A stretch of 64,000 bases of DNA from Chryseobacterium gwangjuense (GCF_021311115.1 NZ_JAJTNP010000004.1:124001-188000); one strand, 5' to 3'. Positions 15,284-25,642 are shown, numbered from the stretch's first letter. The notes: a model not told the origin generated them from the letters alone. A program made the numbers and translations.

Positions 15284-17769
15284 TGAACAAAACCCTACTT
15301 TTTTCCTTTCTTTTCATTCAAAACATAATATTCGCTCAATTTTCCGAACGAAGTTTATCCTCAGAAAAATGGCAGTTCAAAAACGCTAAAGAAAATAAAT
15401 GGCTCACGGCCACTGTGCCGGGAACGGTTCATTTAGATCTGATGAATAACAAAATTATTCCGGATCCTTATAAAGATGAAAACGAGAAAAAAGTTCAATG
15501 GGTGGAGAACGAAGATTGGGATTATCAGACTTCATTTAGTATTTCCTCGAAAGAATTGGCCAATCAAAATATTGAACTGGTCTTTAATGGACTGGATACG
15601 TTTTCAGAGATTTATTTAAATGGAAAACTATTGCTTTCAACAGATAATATGTTCAGGAAATGGACGATTCCAGTGAAGCAAAACTTAAAAATCGGGGGGA
15701 ATATTTTACAGGTTAAATTCAAATCTGCAGTACATGTTGGAAAAGAATTGGCGAAAAAAGTCCCTTTCACTACACCGGAATCTCCAAGAAGTTATGTAAG
15801 AAAAGCACAATATCAGTTCGGCTGGGATTGGGGACCAAGATTAGTTACTGCTGGAATCTGGAAAGAAGTGAAATTACATTTCTGGAATCAGGCAAAACTT
15901 GAAAATGTAAAAATCGAACAGAAAAAAATATCAAAAGAAGTAGCGAATTTGGTTTTCCATACTGAAGTTTTTGTTGATAAAGAAGGAAAATACAATGTAA
16001 GTGTTAACAATTCTTTCAAAGATTTCAACTTGAAAAAAGGGAAAAATTTAATAGAAATTCCATTAGATATTAAATATCCGAAATTATGGCAACCGAATGG
16101 ATTTGGAACGGCAAATTCTTATCAATTTGCAGTCTCTATTTTTAACGGTAAAACTATTCTTGATCAAAAGCTTGTTGAAACAGGAATTAGAACCGTAGAA
16201 TTAATTCAGGAAAAAGACGAAAAAGGAAAATCATTTTATTTTAAAGTTAACGGAAATCCGATCTATGTAAAAGGAACCAATTGGATTCCCGGTGACAGTT
16301 TTTCGCCAAGAATGACCAAAGAGAAATATCATCAGCTGATTAAAGCCTGTAAAGATGCCAACATGAATATGATTAGAATCTGGGGTGGCGGAATTTACGA
16401 AGATGACGAATTTTACAAGGCTTGCGATGAAAACGGAATTTTGGTATGGCAGGATTTTATGTTTGCAGGAAGTTTTTATCCCGCTGACGAAAATTTCCAG
16501 AAAAATGTAGAGATGGAAGTCAAAGATCAAATCGACAGGCTTCAAAATCATGCTTCATTAGCATTGTGGTGCGGAAATAATGAAGTGGATGAAGCGATTG
16601 TCAACTGGGGCTACCAAAAGCAATTTAAATACTCAAAGGAAGATTCTATGCAGGTCTGGAAAGATTATAAGAAAATTTTTCATGAAGTCATTCCCAATGC
16701 AATACAAAAATATGCAACCCGTGATAAATCGATTTACTGGCCAAGTTCACCCTCAATTGGTTGGGGACATAAAGAAAGCCTGACAGAAGGAGATTCTCAT
16801 TACTGGGGAGTTTGGTGGGGAGAACAACCATTTGAAATTTACAACGAGAAAGTTCCGAGATTTTCCTCAGAATACGGCTTTCAGGGAATGCCGACGTTGG
16901 AAACTACAAAATCTATGTTTTCCGGAACTCCGGATTTAAGTTTGCAAAATGGCACCATCAAAGCACACGAAAAACATTCCAGAGGTTGGGAAATCATCGA
17001 TAATTATATGAAACGGGATTACAATATTCCGACTGATTTCGTAAAATACAATTATGTTTCTCAACTGCTTCAGGCTCGAGGAATGCAGATTGCGATTGAA
17101 GTACATCGCCGTGCAAAGCCTTACAATATGGGGACTTTGTACTGGCAATTGAACGATTGCTGGCCGGTAGTTTCCTGGTCTTCCATTGATTATTTAGGAA
17201 ATTGGAAAGCGTTGCATTATCAGATTAAAAGAAGTTTTGAAAATCAGGTAATTTTGACTGAAGAAAAAGACGGAGTTTTAAATTTTTATGCGGTAAATGA
17301 TGAACCGAGAAAATTTGAAGATTTTATGATAACATACGAGGTCTATAAGTTTGATGGGAGTGGTTTAGCGGCAGCAGTGGATAGGTCTGAGAGAAAAATT
17401 TTAAATAACAGTATTTTGAAATTTAATTCTTTAGAAATAAAAAAATTAATTGAAGATGTTAATAAAAACGAAGTTTATCTGAATGTTGTAATTAGAGATA
17501 AAGATGATGATATTATTGCCAAAACTACCCATTTCTTTGCAAAACCAAAAGATTTAAAGCTTACAAAACCCAATATTCAAATCAAGAAAATCTCTCCAAC
17601 AGAAATTGAAGTTTCTACAGATGTTCTGGCGAAAGATGTTTATTTATTGGGAGATACTCATTTCAGTGATAATTTCTTTGACTTGCTTCCCGGAACTTCA
17701 AAAAGAATCAAGCTTTCAAAACCTTTGGAAAAAGTTGGGGTGATGAGCCTGTTTGATACAATGAATTAA
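15283..17769 (+). CDS. secreted beta-mannosidase, GH2
   Basis: Hydrolyses terminal beta-1,4-mannose, such as the core mannose of N-glycans or manno-oligosaccharides. The 828-residue protein has a signal peptide ending NIIFAQ, a GH2 sugar-binding jelly-roll domain, an immunoglobulin-like domain, and a catalytic barrel with the acid/base E434 in WCGNNE and the nucleophile E530 in FSSEYGFQ. MIRIWGGGIYEDDEFY and YWQLNDCWPV are typical of family 2 mannosidases rather than galactosidases. The start overlaps the stop of the upstream gene by one base. Confidence 0.93.
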   Translation: MNKTLLFSFLFIQNIIFAQFSERSLSSEKWQFKNAKENKWLTATVPGTVHLDLMNNKIIPDPYKDENEKKVQWVENEDWDYQTSFSISSKELANQNIELVFNGLDTFSEIYLNGKLLLSTDNMFRKWTIPVKQNLKIGGNILQVKFKSAVHVGKELAKKVPFTTPESPRSYVRKAQYQFGWDWGPRLVTAGIWKEVKLHFWNQAKLENVKIEQKKISKEVANLVFHTEVFVDKEGKYNVSVNNSFKDFNLKKGKNLIEIPLDIKYPKLWQPNGFGTANSYQFAVSIFNGKTILDQKLVETGIRTVELIQEKDEKGKSFYFKVNGNPIYVKGTNWIPGDSFSPRMTKEKYHQLIKACKDANMNMIRIWGGGIYEDDEFYKACDENGILVWQDFMFAGSFYPADENFQKNVEMEVKDQIDRLQNHASLALWCGNNEVDEAIVNWGYQKQFKYSKEDSMQVWKDYKKIFHEVIPNAIQKYATRDKSIYWPSSPSIGWGHKESLTEGDSHYWGVWWGEQPFEIYNEKVPRFSSEYGFQGMPTLETTKSMFSGTPDLSLQNGTIKAHEKHSRGWEIIDNYMKRDYNIPTDFVKYNYVSQLLQARGMQIAIEVHRRAKPYNMGTLYWQLNDCWPVVSWSSIDYLGNWKALHYQIKRSFENQVILTEEKDGVLNFYAVNDEPRKFEDFMITYEVYKFDGSGLAAAVDRSERKILNNSILKFNSLEIKKLIEDVNKNEVYLNVVIRDKDDDIIAKTTHFFAKPKDLKLTKPNIQIKKISPTEIEVSTDVLAKDVYLLGDTHFSDNFFDLLPGTSKRIKLSKPLEKVGVMSLFDTMN

Positions 17770-17785
17770 TTTTTAAAATAAATAT

Positions 17786-17862
17786 ACTTCGGATCCGCTC
17801 AGTATGACTTTACGAATAAACATTAGAAAAATAGTAGCTGTCAGCCTGAGCGGAGTCGAAGT
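17786..17862. repeat. palindromic intergenic element, family A copy 2
   Basis: Arms 17786-17807 and 17841-17862 are inverted copies with four mismatches in 22, sharing CTGAGCGGAGTCGAAG with the other family A copies. It lies just after the beta-mannosidase stop and may end its transcript. Confidence 0.7.
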
Positions 17863-17946
17863 TTTGTTGAAGAATATTTCAAAAAACAAACCTTTTTAGT
17901 ATTCAAACTAAAAATTCAGCCGTAAATTTGCCCATATTTTTAGATT

Positions 17947-18855
17947 ATGGTAAATTTTGTTCTCATTGCAGTGTGTATTATTGCAGGAATGGTTTTTAAA
18001 GCCACAAAATCTATCCATCCCGATGCTCACAAAGGTATTAATACCTGGATTCTTTATTTAGCGCTTCCAGCGGTTTCTTTTAAATACCTGCCGAAAGTAC
18101 AATGGACGACAGAAATGTTTTTTCCGATTTTGGCGACATTCTTGATTGCCGTTTTCTGCTTCTTTTTTATGATGTTTTACAGCAAAAGCAAAGGGTATTC
18201 AAGACGGTCGAGAAGTACACTGGAATTAGCCAGCGGATACAGCAATACCTCATTCATTGGTTTCCCTTTAATTTCTGCCTTTTATGGAGAAAGCTTGTTA
18301 AGTATTGCCATCATTTGCGATCAGACCATGTTTTTTGCGCTGTCAACGCTAGGAATTATTGCAGCAGTAAAAGGCGGCAGTAAATCCGGAAAAGTGAGTG
18401 CAAAATTTATACTCAAAAGATTAATTACTTTTCCTCCTTTGGTAGGATGTATTTCTGCACTCGTCTTATCTCAGTTTATAGATTTTAGTTTTGCGGAGCC
18501 TTTTTTTGATAAACTGGCGGCAACGGTAAGTCCATTGGCGTTATTTTCCGTGGGGCTACAATTGAAATTCAACGGCTGGAAAAAACTAGTTCCTCAAATG
18601 TCTGCTTCTATGCTGTATAAATTGATCTTAGCTCCGGCCATCGTCTTAGGATTGGCTTTATTATTGGGAGTTAAAGGAAATACGGCAAAGATCACAATTT
18701 TCGAAGCGGCAATGCCAACGTTAGTCACTTCGAGTATTATTGCAGAACAATTCCGGCTCAATACCAAACTCACCAATTTAATTATCGGATTCAGTATTAT
18801 CGTAGGATTCTTTACTACCGCAATTTGGTATCAAATTATTGATTTATTCTTTTAA
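17947..18855 (+). CDS. AEC family transporter
   Basis: A 302-residue inner-membrane protein with about ten hydrophobic helices, matching the auxin efflux carrier family (N-terminal half ALPAVSFKYLP, middle ELASGYSNTSFIGFPLISAFYG, C-terminal EAAMPTLVTSSIIAEQF). Bacterial members carry malate, malonate or other small acids; the substrate here is unknown. A TAAATTTG box (17923-17930) lies 16 bases upstream as a likely -7 element. Its last bases overlap the end of a converging gene. Confidence 0.87.
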   Translation: MVNFVLIAVCIIAGMVFKATKSIHPDAHKGINTWILYLALPAVSFKYLPKVQWTTEMFFPILATFLIAVFCFFFMMFYSKSKGYSRRSRSTLELASGYSNTSFIGFPLISAFYGESLLSIAIICDQTMFFALSTLGIIAAVKGGSKSGKVSAKFILKRLITFPPLVGCISALVLSQFIDFSFAEPFFDKLAATVSPLALFSVGLQLKFNGWKKLVPQMSASMLYKLILAPAIVLGLALLLGVKGNTAKITIFEAAMPTLVTSSIIAEQFRLNTKLTNLIIGFSIIVGFFTTAIWYQIIDLFF

Positions 18856-19322
18856 TTCACTGTAAAATCATACAAAATAATAGAGTCTATACGATCTTTC
18901 CATTGCTCCATATGCGCTGCATTGCTTACAGAAGGTGTAATTGAAGTAGGTTGGTATGAAGAATTTCCTTTTAACCTTATTTTAGCTTTAAAAACCATTT
19001 TTTTTCCGGTTTTCTGAATTGTATTTAAAACAAAAATGGGGGCTCCCATAAGTTGACCTTCACTGAATAAAAGTTCAATGCTGTTATCTTTTACATTATC
19101 CTTTTTAAAGTGGTGTAACATATCAAAAAAATCAACTTTTTCATTAATGTTTTCTTCTTTTACGATTTCGAAACTGATGATTTTATTTTTTTTTATTTCA
19201 GGCTTAAGTAGAATTTTTTTACCAATGGGGATGGTAATTTCTCCTTTATTTATAGTGATTTTTTCCTGTGCCTGAATGATCAATATTAAAAATAGGAAAA
19301 CAATGGAGAGAAATTTTTTCAT
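18852..19322 (-). CDS. secreted protein of unknown function
   Basis: I do not recognise it. The 156-residue product has a signal peptide (MKKFLSIVFLFLILIIQAQ) followed by a basic, mostly beta-strand-like sequence without Cys. It overlaps the AEC transporter tail to tail by four bases and has no operon partners. Confidence 0.6.
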   Translation of the reverse strand: MKKFLSIVFLFLILIIQAQEKITINKGEITIPIGKKILLKPEIKKNKIISFEIVKEENINEKVDFFDMLHHFKKDNVKDNSIELLFSEGQLMGAPIFVLNTIQKTGKKMVFKAKIRLKGNSSYQPTSITPSVSNAAHMEQWKDRIDSIILYDFTVN

Positions 19323-19415
19323 AGTTAGTTATTTGAATTGTTATTAGAACGATAAAAATAGAAATTATTGCGGTTCACAAAAGAAAAAATTAATTTTACA
19401 CTTTAAATATTTCTC

Positions 19416-21863
19416 TTGAACTACGCTCAAATCGTTTTACCGTTAAATTTAAAAGGCTCTTTTACCTATAAAGTTCCTGAAGAATTGCAATCTGAAATTC
19501 AGGCAGGAATGCGTGTTTTGGTTCCTTTTGGGGGTAAAAAGATTTATACGGGGATTGTTTTTGAGCTTCATGGCAATGCTCCGGAAAACTTTGTGGTGAA
19601 AGAAGTCATCAGTATTCTGGATGATAAACCGATCGTTCCTGCAGAGCAGATTAAATTTTGGAACTGGCTTTCAGAATATTATTTATCCGGTTTAGGAGAG
19701 ATTTACCGTTTTGCATTTCCGTCTTCCTTGAAATTAGAAAGTGAAACGTATTTAAAATTAAAACCCAATATAACGGTTGATTTTGAAAACCTGGATGTCA
19801 ATGAAATGTATCTCATTCAGGCGTTGGAAGTTCGTCAGTTGATTAATTTGACTGACATTGAAGCTTTCATTCCCAAAAAGGATATTATTAAAACCATTAA
19901 TTCTTTAATTGATCTGCAATACATCGAAATTGATGAAAAAATTGCGGAAAAATATAAAGCAAAGGAAGTTGCGTATGTGAAAATTAAGGATGAGGTTTTA
20001 AAAAATCAGAACCTTACTGAGATTCTTTTAACGTTAAAAAGAGCACAGAAACAAAAAGATCTTTTTCTGCATATTTTAGAAAAACAGACAGAGAATCCTG
20101 ATTTGCATATAAAAAAGGCAGATTTGTTTGAAGACGGTTATTTCGGAAGTTCCCATTTCAAATCTTTGGCAGATAAAAATCTGGTTGAAGAATATTATAT
20201 GCAAAAGGATAGGATTGAAAGCTATGAAGGAGAGATTGAAGAAATCGAAGAGCTTTCTGAATCTCAAAAAACTGCAAAAACTGAGATTGACGAAGCTTTT
20301 GAAGAAGGAAAGAATGTTCTGCTTCATGGGGTGACTTCATCAGGAAAAACCCATATTTATTTAGAAAAAATTGAAGAATGCCTCAATGAGGGAAAAAATG
20401 TTTTGTTTTTACTTCCTGAAATTTCTTTAACGAAACAAATTACGCAAAGATTAGAAAAAAAATACGGCAGACAACTTGGTTTTTACCATCAGAAGCTTAC
20501 AGATTTTGAGCGCGTAGAAGTTTGGAGAAGAATTCGGCAAAATGATATAAAAATCCTTATCGGAACACGAAATGCTTTGTTTTTGCCTTTCCAAAACTTA
20601 GGATTAATTGTGGTGGATGAAGAACACGATTCGGCTTATAAACCACGGGAAGTTTCGCCTTATTTTAATGCAAAAGATGCTGCGTTGGTTTTGGGGAGTT
20701 TTTACGATGCCAAAGTAATTTTGGGATCAGCCACACCTTCAGTTGAAAGTTATTACAATGCTAGAAAAGACAGAATAAAATATGTTTTTCTGGAAGAGCG
20801 TTTTGGAAATGTAAATCTTCCTGAATACGAATTGATTAATTTTAAAGAAGCTCAGGATTCCAAAAAGGTTTCCGGAAATTTTTCATTACAATTAATTGAT
20901 GAGTTAAAAAGAGCGTTGGATGAAAAAAATCAGGCGATCGTGCTTCATAACCGTCGTGGTTATGCCAATGTAATAGAATGTGAGACTTGCGGTTATGTGA
21001 ATTATTGCTCGAATTGTGATGTCGTGATGACCTATCATAAGGCTGAAAATGAAATGAAATGCCATTACTGCGGACAAAGAGCTTCAAAACCGAAAACCTG
21101 CCCGAAATGTCATTCTGAAAACCTGAATGAAAGAGGAGTAGGAGTTGAGCAGATTCATGAAGAAGTTTCAAAACTATTTCCTGAAAATGAAGTCGATAGA
21201 ATGGATGTGGATTCTATGAGGAAAAAATTTGCCTACGAAAAACTATACGAAAAGATTGAAGACGGAGAAACTGATATTGTTGTCGGAACTCAAATGATTT
21301 CCAAAGGGCTGGATTTTGATCATATCGAATTGGTAGCCATTCCCAAGGCAGATTCTTTGTTGTATGTTCAGGATTTCAGAGCAGAAGAAAGAGCGTATCA
21401 GCTTATCACACAGGTTTCCGGCAGAGCGGGAAGAGTTTCCGGGAAAGGTAAAATTCTAATCCAGACTTATAATCCTGATCATTCTGTTTTTCAGTTGATT
21501 AAAATGAATAATCCGGCTAAGGTTTATAAATATATTTTAACGGAGCGTCAAAAATTTCATTATCCTCCTTTTACAAAACTCATCATGATCGAGCTTAAAC
21601 ACAGAAAGGAAGATAAGGTGAATCGCGCTTCTCAGTTTTTAGGTTCGGTTTTAAGAAAATATCTCCCTGAAGATTGTGTATTGGGACCGGAAAAATCCCA
21701 GATCGCGAGACTTAATAATTTATATCAGTTTCAAATTTTACTTAAGCTTCCAAGAGGAAAAAACTACGAAAAATTCAAAAAGATGGTTTTATTAAGTTTG
21801 AAAGAATTTGACGAAATTACTGCTTACCAAAGCATCAAAAAAGACGTTTTTGTAGATTTTTAA
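19416..21863 (+). CDS. priA: primosomal protein N' (replication restart helicase)
   Basis: Superfamily 2 3'-5' helicase that reloads the replisome at stalled forks, 815 residues. An N-terminal DNA-binding domain is followed by Walker A GVTSSGKTH (about residue 305), DEEH (about 402), and the helicase-embedded zinc region with eight Cys in CETCGYVNYCSNC, CHYCG and CPKC (about 522-565). Then come VGTQMISKGLDFDH and SGRAGR. Translation apparently starts at TTG: the in-frame sequence begins NYAQIVLPLNLKGSFTYKV, as in relatives, and no upstream ATG fits. Confidence 0.95.
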   Translation: MNYAQIVLPLNLKGSFTYKVPEELQSEIQAGMRVLVPFGGKKIYTGIVFELHGNAPENFVVKEVISILDDKPIVPAEQIKFWNWLSEYYLSGLGEIYRFAFPSSLKLESETYLKLKPNITVDFENLDVNEMYLIQALEVRQLINLTDIEAFIPKKDIIKTINSLIDLQYIEIDEKIAEKYKAKEVAYVKIKDEVLKNQNLTEILLTLKRAQKQKDLFLHILEKQTENPDLHIKKADLFEDGYFGSSHFKSLADKNLVEEYYMQKDRIESYEGEIEEIEELSESQKTAKTEIDEAFEEGKNVLLHGVTSSGKTHIYLEKIEECLNEGKNVLFLLPEISLTKQITQRLEKKYGRQLGFYHQKLTDFERVEVWRRIRQNDIKILIGTRNALFLPFQNLGLIVVDEEHDSAYKPREVSPYFNAKDAALVLGSFYDAKVILGSATPSVESYYNARKDRIKYVFLEERFGNVNLPEYELINFKEAQDSKKVSGNFSLQLIDELKRALDEKNQAIVLHNRRGYANVIECETCGYVNYCSNCDVVMTYHKAENEMKCHYCGQRASKPKTCPKCHSENLNERGVGVEQIHEEVSKLFPENEVDRMDVDSMRKKFAYEKLYEKIEDGETDIVVGTQMISKGLDFDHIELVAIPKADSLLYVQDFRAEERAYQLITQVSGRAGRVSGKGKILIQTYNPDHSVFQLIKMNNPAKVYKYILTERQKFHYPPFTKLIMIELKHRKEDKVNRASQFLGSVLRKYLPEDCVLGPEKSQIARLNNLYQFQILLKLPRGKNYEKFKKMVLLSLKEFDEITAYQSIKKDVFVDF

Positions 21864-22022
21864 CAATTTTTAACAAAATTTATAAGGTTTTATTATACCT
21901 TAAATAGCTGATTAATAGCAATAATTTCTACTTTTGATCGTTGCTTATATGTTTGGCTCTACATTTGATTTAACTATAAATCATCAGTGGCATCCAAATT
22001 GAGTAATAAAAAGAAAAATTAG

Positions 22023-23489
22023 ATGGTAAAATTCAGAAAATATATTTCAGGTATTACGGTATTAGCTTCTGGTTTATTCCTCGCTCAGTCTACCGTTTCC
22101 ACGGTTCTTTTTTCTCCCACATATGATAGTCAGAAATCCATTGCGAATCTGCCTTCTCCTGTGGCTGCGGTTGAAAAAACAATTCTATCGCCGAAAGAAC
22201 TTATAGATGTTAATCTAAATACAATGGTAACGGATCCTGTGCTGAAGAATGCCAATTGGGGCTTCGTAGTATATGATCCTAAAACCAAAAAGATTATTTC
22301 TTCGTACAACGAGAATACACCTTTGGTTCCTGCTTCCACTACAAAACTGCTTACTACAGAGACTGCTTTGAATCTGTTGGGTGAGAATTATCGTTGGATG
22401 ACGCAACTTGAATATTCAGGGCAGGTTGATGAAAACGGTGTTTTGAATGGCAATTTGTATATCGTAGGAAGCGGAGATCCTTCTTTAGGAACCAATAAAG
22501 CAGGAGCATTATCTTACAGAGAAATCATTGCGGATTTTGTGAGTGGACTTTCACGTGAAGGTATTAAAAAAGTAAATGGTGATATTATTATTCAGACAGC
22601 GCTTTTCAAAGGTAATATTTCAAGACTTCCGGAAAATGTTGTGTGGCTAGAAAACAATAATTACTATTTACCGGTAGGTACAACCCGTGAGATTAGCCCG
22701 GCAAATGAGAAATTAATCGTTAAAAAAAGTAATTTCTCAACTGATAAAAAATTCTTCTATGTTTCTCCTTATGCCAATCAAATGGTGTATGCCGAAAAAT
22801 ATGAAGGAGATGGGATTTTAACTACAAAATTACCGGATGCACCGGCTTATCTTGCCAATACATTCAGAACGACGCTGGTAAAAAGCGGAATTGCAGTTAC
22901 CGGAAAAGTAACACCAAAAATGACTGATGCGGCACCGGAAAGCAGAAAACTGGTTTCAGCTTATAAGTCTCCTACATTGACGGATATTGTATACTACACC
23001 AATCAACATAGTGATAATTCTCTTGCAGAGGCGTTGTTGAGAACAGTAGGCTTTTTCAGAAAAGGAGATCAGACGAGCGAGAGTGGAAGAATCGTGGTGA
23101 AAGACCACCTTAAAGACATTGCTTTTGATGCTGAAGGTTTGAATTATATGGATGGAAGCGGATTATCAAGAAGTAATACAGTGACACCAATTGCCCAGGT
23201 GAAATATCTTACGTCTTTAATGAACCAAAAATATTATCAAACGTATTTGACTTCATTACCGATTGGTGGACAATCCGGAACATTGAAAAGAATGTTCAGT
23301 ATCACCGGAAACGGACAGATTTTTGCAAAAACCGGAACTTTGAATAAAGTAAAAACATTGGCTGGATATATAAAGACCAATTCGGGAAAAACGTTGGTTT
23401 TCTCTCTTTTGGTAAACAACTATGCAGGTTCTGTGGATATGGTGAAAAAAAGAATGGAAAAAATTCTTGAACCTACTTTAGAGCTTTAA
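22023..23489 (+). CDS. dacB: D-alanyl-D-alanine carboxypeptidase/endopeptidase, PBP4 type
   Basis: Periplasmic penicillin-binding protein that trims or cuts peptidoglycan peptides. The 488-residue protein has an N-terminal signal and all three active-site motifs: STTK (S105, K108), SDN (S330, N332) and KTG (436-438). The long insert between the first and second motifs is normal for this class (peptidase family S13). TACTTTTG (21929-21936) and TACATTTG (21960-21967) upstream are both possible -7 boxes. A terminator hairpin follows. Confidence 0.93.
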   Translation: MVKFRKYISGITVLASGLFLAQSTVSTVLFSPTYDSQKSIANLPSPVAAVEKTILSPKELIDVNLNTMVTDPVLKNANWGFVVYDPKTKKIISSYNENTPLVPASTTKLLTTETALNLLGENYRWMTQLEYSGQVDENGVLNGNLYIVGSGDPSLGTNKAGALSYREIIADFVSGLSREGIKKVNGDIIIQTALFKGNISRLPENVVWLENNNYYLPVGTTREISPANEKLIVKKSNFSTDKKFFYVSPYANQMVYAEKYEGDGILTTKLPDAPAYLANTFRTTLVKSGIAVTGKVTPKMTDAAPESRKLVSAYKSPTLTDIVYYTNQHSDNSLAEALLRTVGFFRKGDQTSESGRIVVKDHLKDIAFDAEGLNYMDGSGLSRSNTVTPIAQVKYLTSLMNQKYYQTYLTSLPIGGQSGTLKRMFSITGNGQIFAKTGTLNKVKTLAGYIKTNSGKTLVFSLLVNNYAGSVDMVKKRMEKILEPTLEL

Positions 23490-23510
23490 TACATATAAAA
23501 TAATAAATAA

Positions 23511-23548
23511 AAGAAGCCTTTTAATCCTGATTAGAAGGTTTTTTTTAT
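23511..23548 (+). terminator. dacB terminator
   Basis: Hairpin with arms CCTTTTAATC and GATTAGAAGG (one mismatch, very short loop) followed by eight T. The last T also begins a TATCTTTG box that probably serves the next gene. Confidence 0.65.
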
Positions 23549-23555
23549 CTTTGAT
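23548..23555 (+). promoter_or_regulatory. -7 box of the M1 aminopeptidase gene
   Basis: TATCTTTG is an exact TAnnTTTG match 16 bases before the start codon. No clear TTG is seen at -33, where the dacB terminator lies. Confidence 0.4.
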
Positions 23556-23571
23556 TGATAATAATTTATAA

Positions 23572-25494
23572 ATGAAACACTTCTATCTTCTGATATTGAG
23601 TATTCTTACTTTTCAACAGATTTCGGCACAGCACGAAAATATTGAAATGAAATCATTCAGAGCAAAGGAAATGAAATCTTTGGCTAATAAAATGACTGCG
23701 TACAATACGAATCCTAACACCCTGAACTATGATCTTCAGTATCAAAGGATGGATATTAGTTTAAATCCTTCCGTATATCAGATTGCAGGATCTGTAACTT
23801 CACATTTTAAACCGAATCAGAGTATGAGCAATATCTACTTTGATCTTTCTAATACGTTGACGGTTTCTCAGGTAAAATACCATGGTCAGAATCTTACTTT
23901 TCAGCAATTGGCGACAAAGGAGATTAAAATCGATTTTCCGGTGGCGCTTTCGGCAAATGTATTGGATTCATTAACGATTCATTATTCAGGAACCCCGCCG
24001 ACAGCAAATAATTCTTTTTCAACAGGATCGCAGGGTGGATCACCGATTCTTTCTACTTTAAGCGAGCCTTATGGCGCACAAGACTGGTTTCCGACCAAGC
24101 AAAGTATGAATGACAAAATTGAGCAATTTGATTTTAAAATAACAACCCCTTCCCAGTATAATGTTGCTGCCAACGGAACATTTATGTCGGAAACGGTACT
24201 GCCACCTGGACAAAAACTTACATTCTGGAGAACAATGTATCCTACAGCGGCTTATCTTATTGCGCTTTCGATTACGAATTATGTAAAACTTACCGATACG
24301 ATAGGAAATCCACCGTTTCCATTTATTAATTATATATACCCTTCTACAGCAAGTAATTCAGCAAGTATGGCAAATATAAACTGGACAAAGCAGATCATGA
24401 ATACTTTTGAAACCTATTTAGGACCATATCCTTTCAGAAATGAAAAATACGGACATATGGAATTTGAATATGGAGGTGGAATGGAACATCAGACCATGTC
24501 ATCTATGGGAGATTGGGGAAAAGGACTTATTGCTCATGAACTGGCTCATCAATGGTTTGGGGATAAGGTTACTTGCGGAGCTTGGAATGATATATGGCTG
24601 AATGAAGGTTTTGCTACTTTTGGAGCACATTTGGCCAATGAAAAATTACTGATGACCAATACGGAATTTATGAATTTTTTATCATCGGAAAAAGATTTTA
24701 TTACGAGCGCTCCTGGTGGAAGTGTATATGTTGCAGATGCTAATTTGAATAATATCGGTGCTATTTTTAGCGGAAGATTGTCTTATTCAAAAGGAGGATT
24801 TGTGGTGAGAATGATAAAATGGATTTTAGGTGAAACCGTTTTTTATCAGGCGATAAAAGATTATCATGCAAGACCGGCTTTGGCGTATAATTATGTAAGA
24901 ACTGCTGATCTCAAAAATTCTATTCAGCAATCTACAGGAAAAGATCTTACCGAATTCTTTAACGATTGGATTTACGGACAAGGGTATCCAACCTACGATA
25001 TCCGATGGAAACAAACCGGAAATCAAGTTACTTTTAAAGCTTCACAAACGCAGAGTCATGCATCCGTAAGTTTTTATGAAATGCCTTTGCCTATTAAAGT
25101 AACGGGAACAGGGGGACAAGTTGCTTATTTTGCTCTTGATAACACAGTAAACAACCAATATTTTACAGAATCTGTAACATTTCCTGTAGCGAGTGTTGAG
25201 TTTAATTACGAATATCAGATCATCGAAAAAAATTCAACGGTGACTCAGGATAATACATTGAGTACCTCGGATATTAACAAAGATGAATTTGCTTTATATC
25301 CAAATCCGGCAAAAAATGAATTGTTTTTGAAGGGTGTCAAAAAATCCACTGAATATTCAATTTATTTTGTTGATGGAAAACTGGTTGAGAAAGGAATGTA
25401 TCATCCGAACCAATCTGTAAATATTCAAAAATTAATTCCTGGAACTTATATTTTCAGAATAGATGAAAAGAATATAAAATTTTTAAAGAAATAG
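23572..25494 (+). CDS. secreted M1 family aminopeptidase with type IX sorting domain
   Basis: Zinc metallopeptidase exported to the cell surface or medium. The 640-residue protein has a signal peptide (ending QQISAQ) and an M1 domain with the zinc site H322-E-L-A-H326 and E345 in NEGFAT. The exopeptidase motif usually read GAMEN appears as GGMEHQ just before it. The final 75 residues form a type A C-terminal sorting domain (FALYPNPAKNELFLKG, then PGTYIFRI and a basic end), directing it to the type IX secretion system. It is shorter than full M1 aminopeptidases because it lacks the large C-terminal helical domain. Confidence 0.92.
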   Translation: MKHFYLLILSILTFQQISAQHENIEMKSFRAKEMKSLANKMTAYNTNPNTLNYDLQYQRMDISLNPSVYQIAGSVTSHFKPNQSMSNIYFDLSNTLTVSQVKYHGQNLTFQQLATKEIKIDFPVALSANVLDSLTIHYSGTPPTANNSFSTGSQGGSPILSTLSEPYGAQDWFPTKQSMNDKIEQFDFKITTPSQYNVAANGTFMSETVLPPGQKLTFWRTMYPTAAYLIALSITNYVKLTDTIGNPPFPFINYIYPSTASNSASMANINWTKQIMNTFETYLGPYPFRNEKYGHMEFEYGGGMEHQTMSSMGDWGKGLIAHELAHQWFGDKVTCGAWNDIWLNEGFATFGAHLANEKLLMTNTEFMNFLSSEKDFITSAPGGSVYVADANLNNIGAIFSGRLSYSKGGFVVRMIKWILGETVFYQAIKDYHARPALAYNYVRTADLKNSIQQSTGKDLTEFFNDWIYGQGYPTYDIRWKQTGNQVTFKASQTQSHASVSFYEMPLPIKVTGTGGQVAYFALDNTVNNQYFTESVTFPVASVEFNYEYQIIEKNSTVTQDNTLSTSDINKDEFALYPNPAKNELFLKGVKKSTEYSIYFVDGKLVEKGMYHPNQSVNIQKLIPGTYIFRIDEKNIKFLKK

Positions 25495-25576
25495 GAAGTA
25501 CGCATAATAAAAGTATCTGCTTATAGGGCTGATTTTGAAATGTAAACCACCTATTCTTTAGACTTCAATAAATAAT

Positions 25577-25610
25577 AAAGCCAGTTCGATCCTACGAAAT
25601 GGCTTTTTTT
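25577..25610 (+). terminator. terminator after the M1 aminopeptidase gene
   Basis: Stem AAAGCCA/TGGCTTT extended by TTCG/CGAA across a one-base mismatch, followed by a run of seven T. Confidence 0.7.
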
Positions 25611-25642
25611 ATTAAATTAGCACATCTTAAAAATTATTAGAA

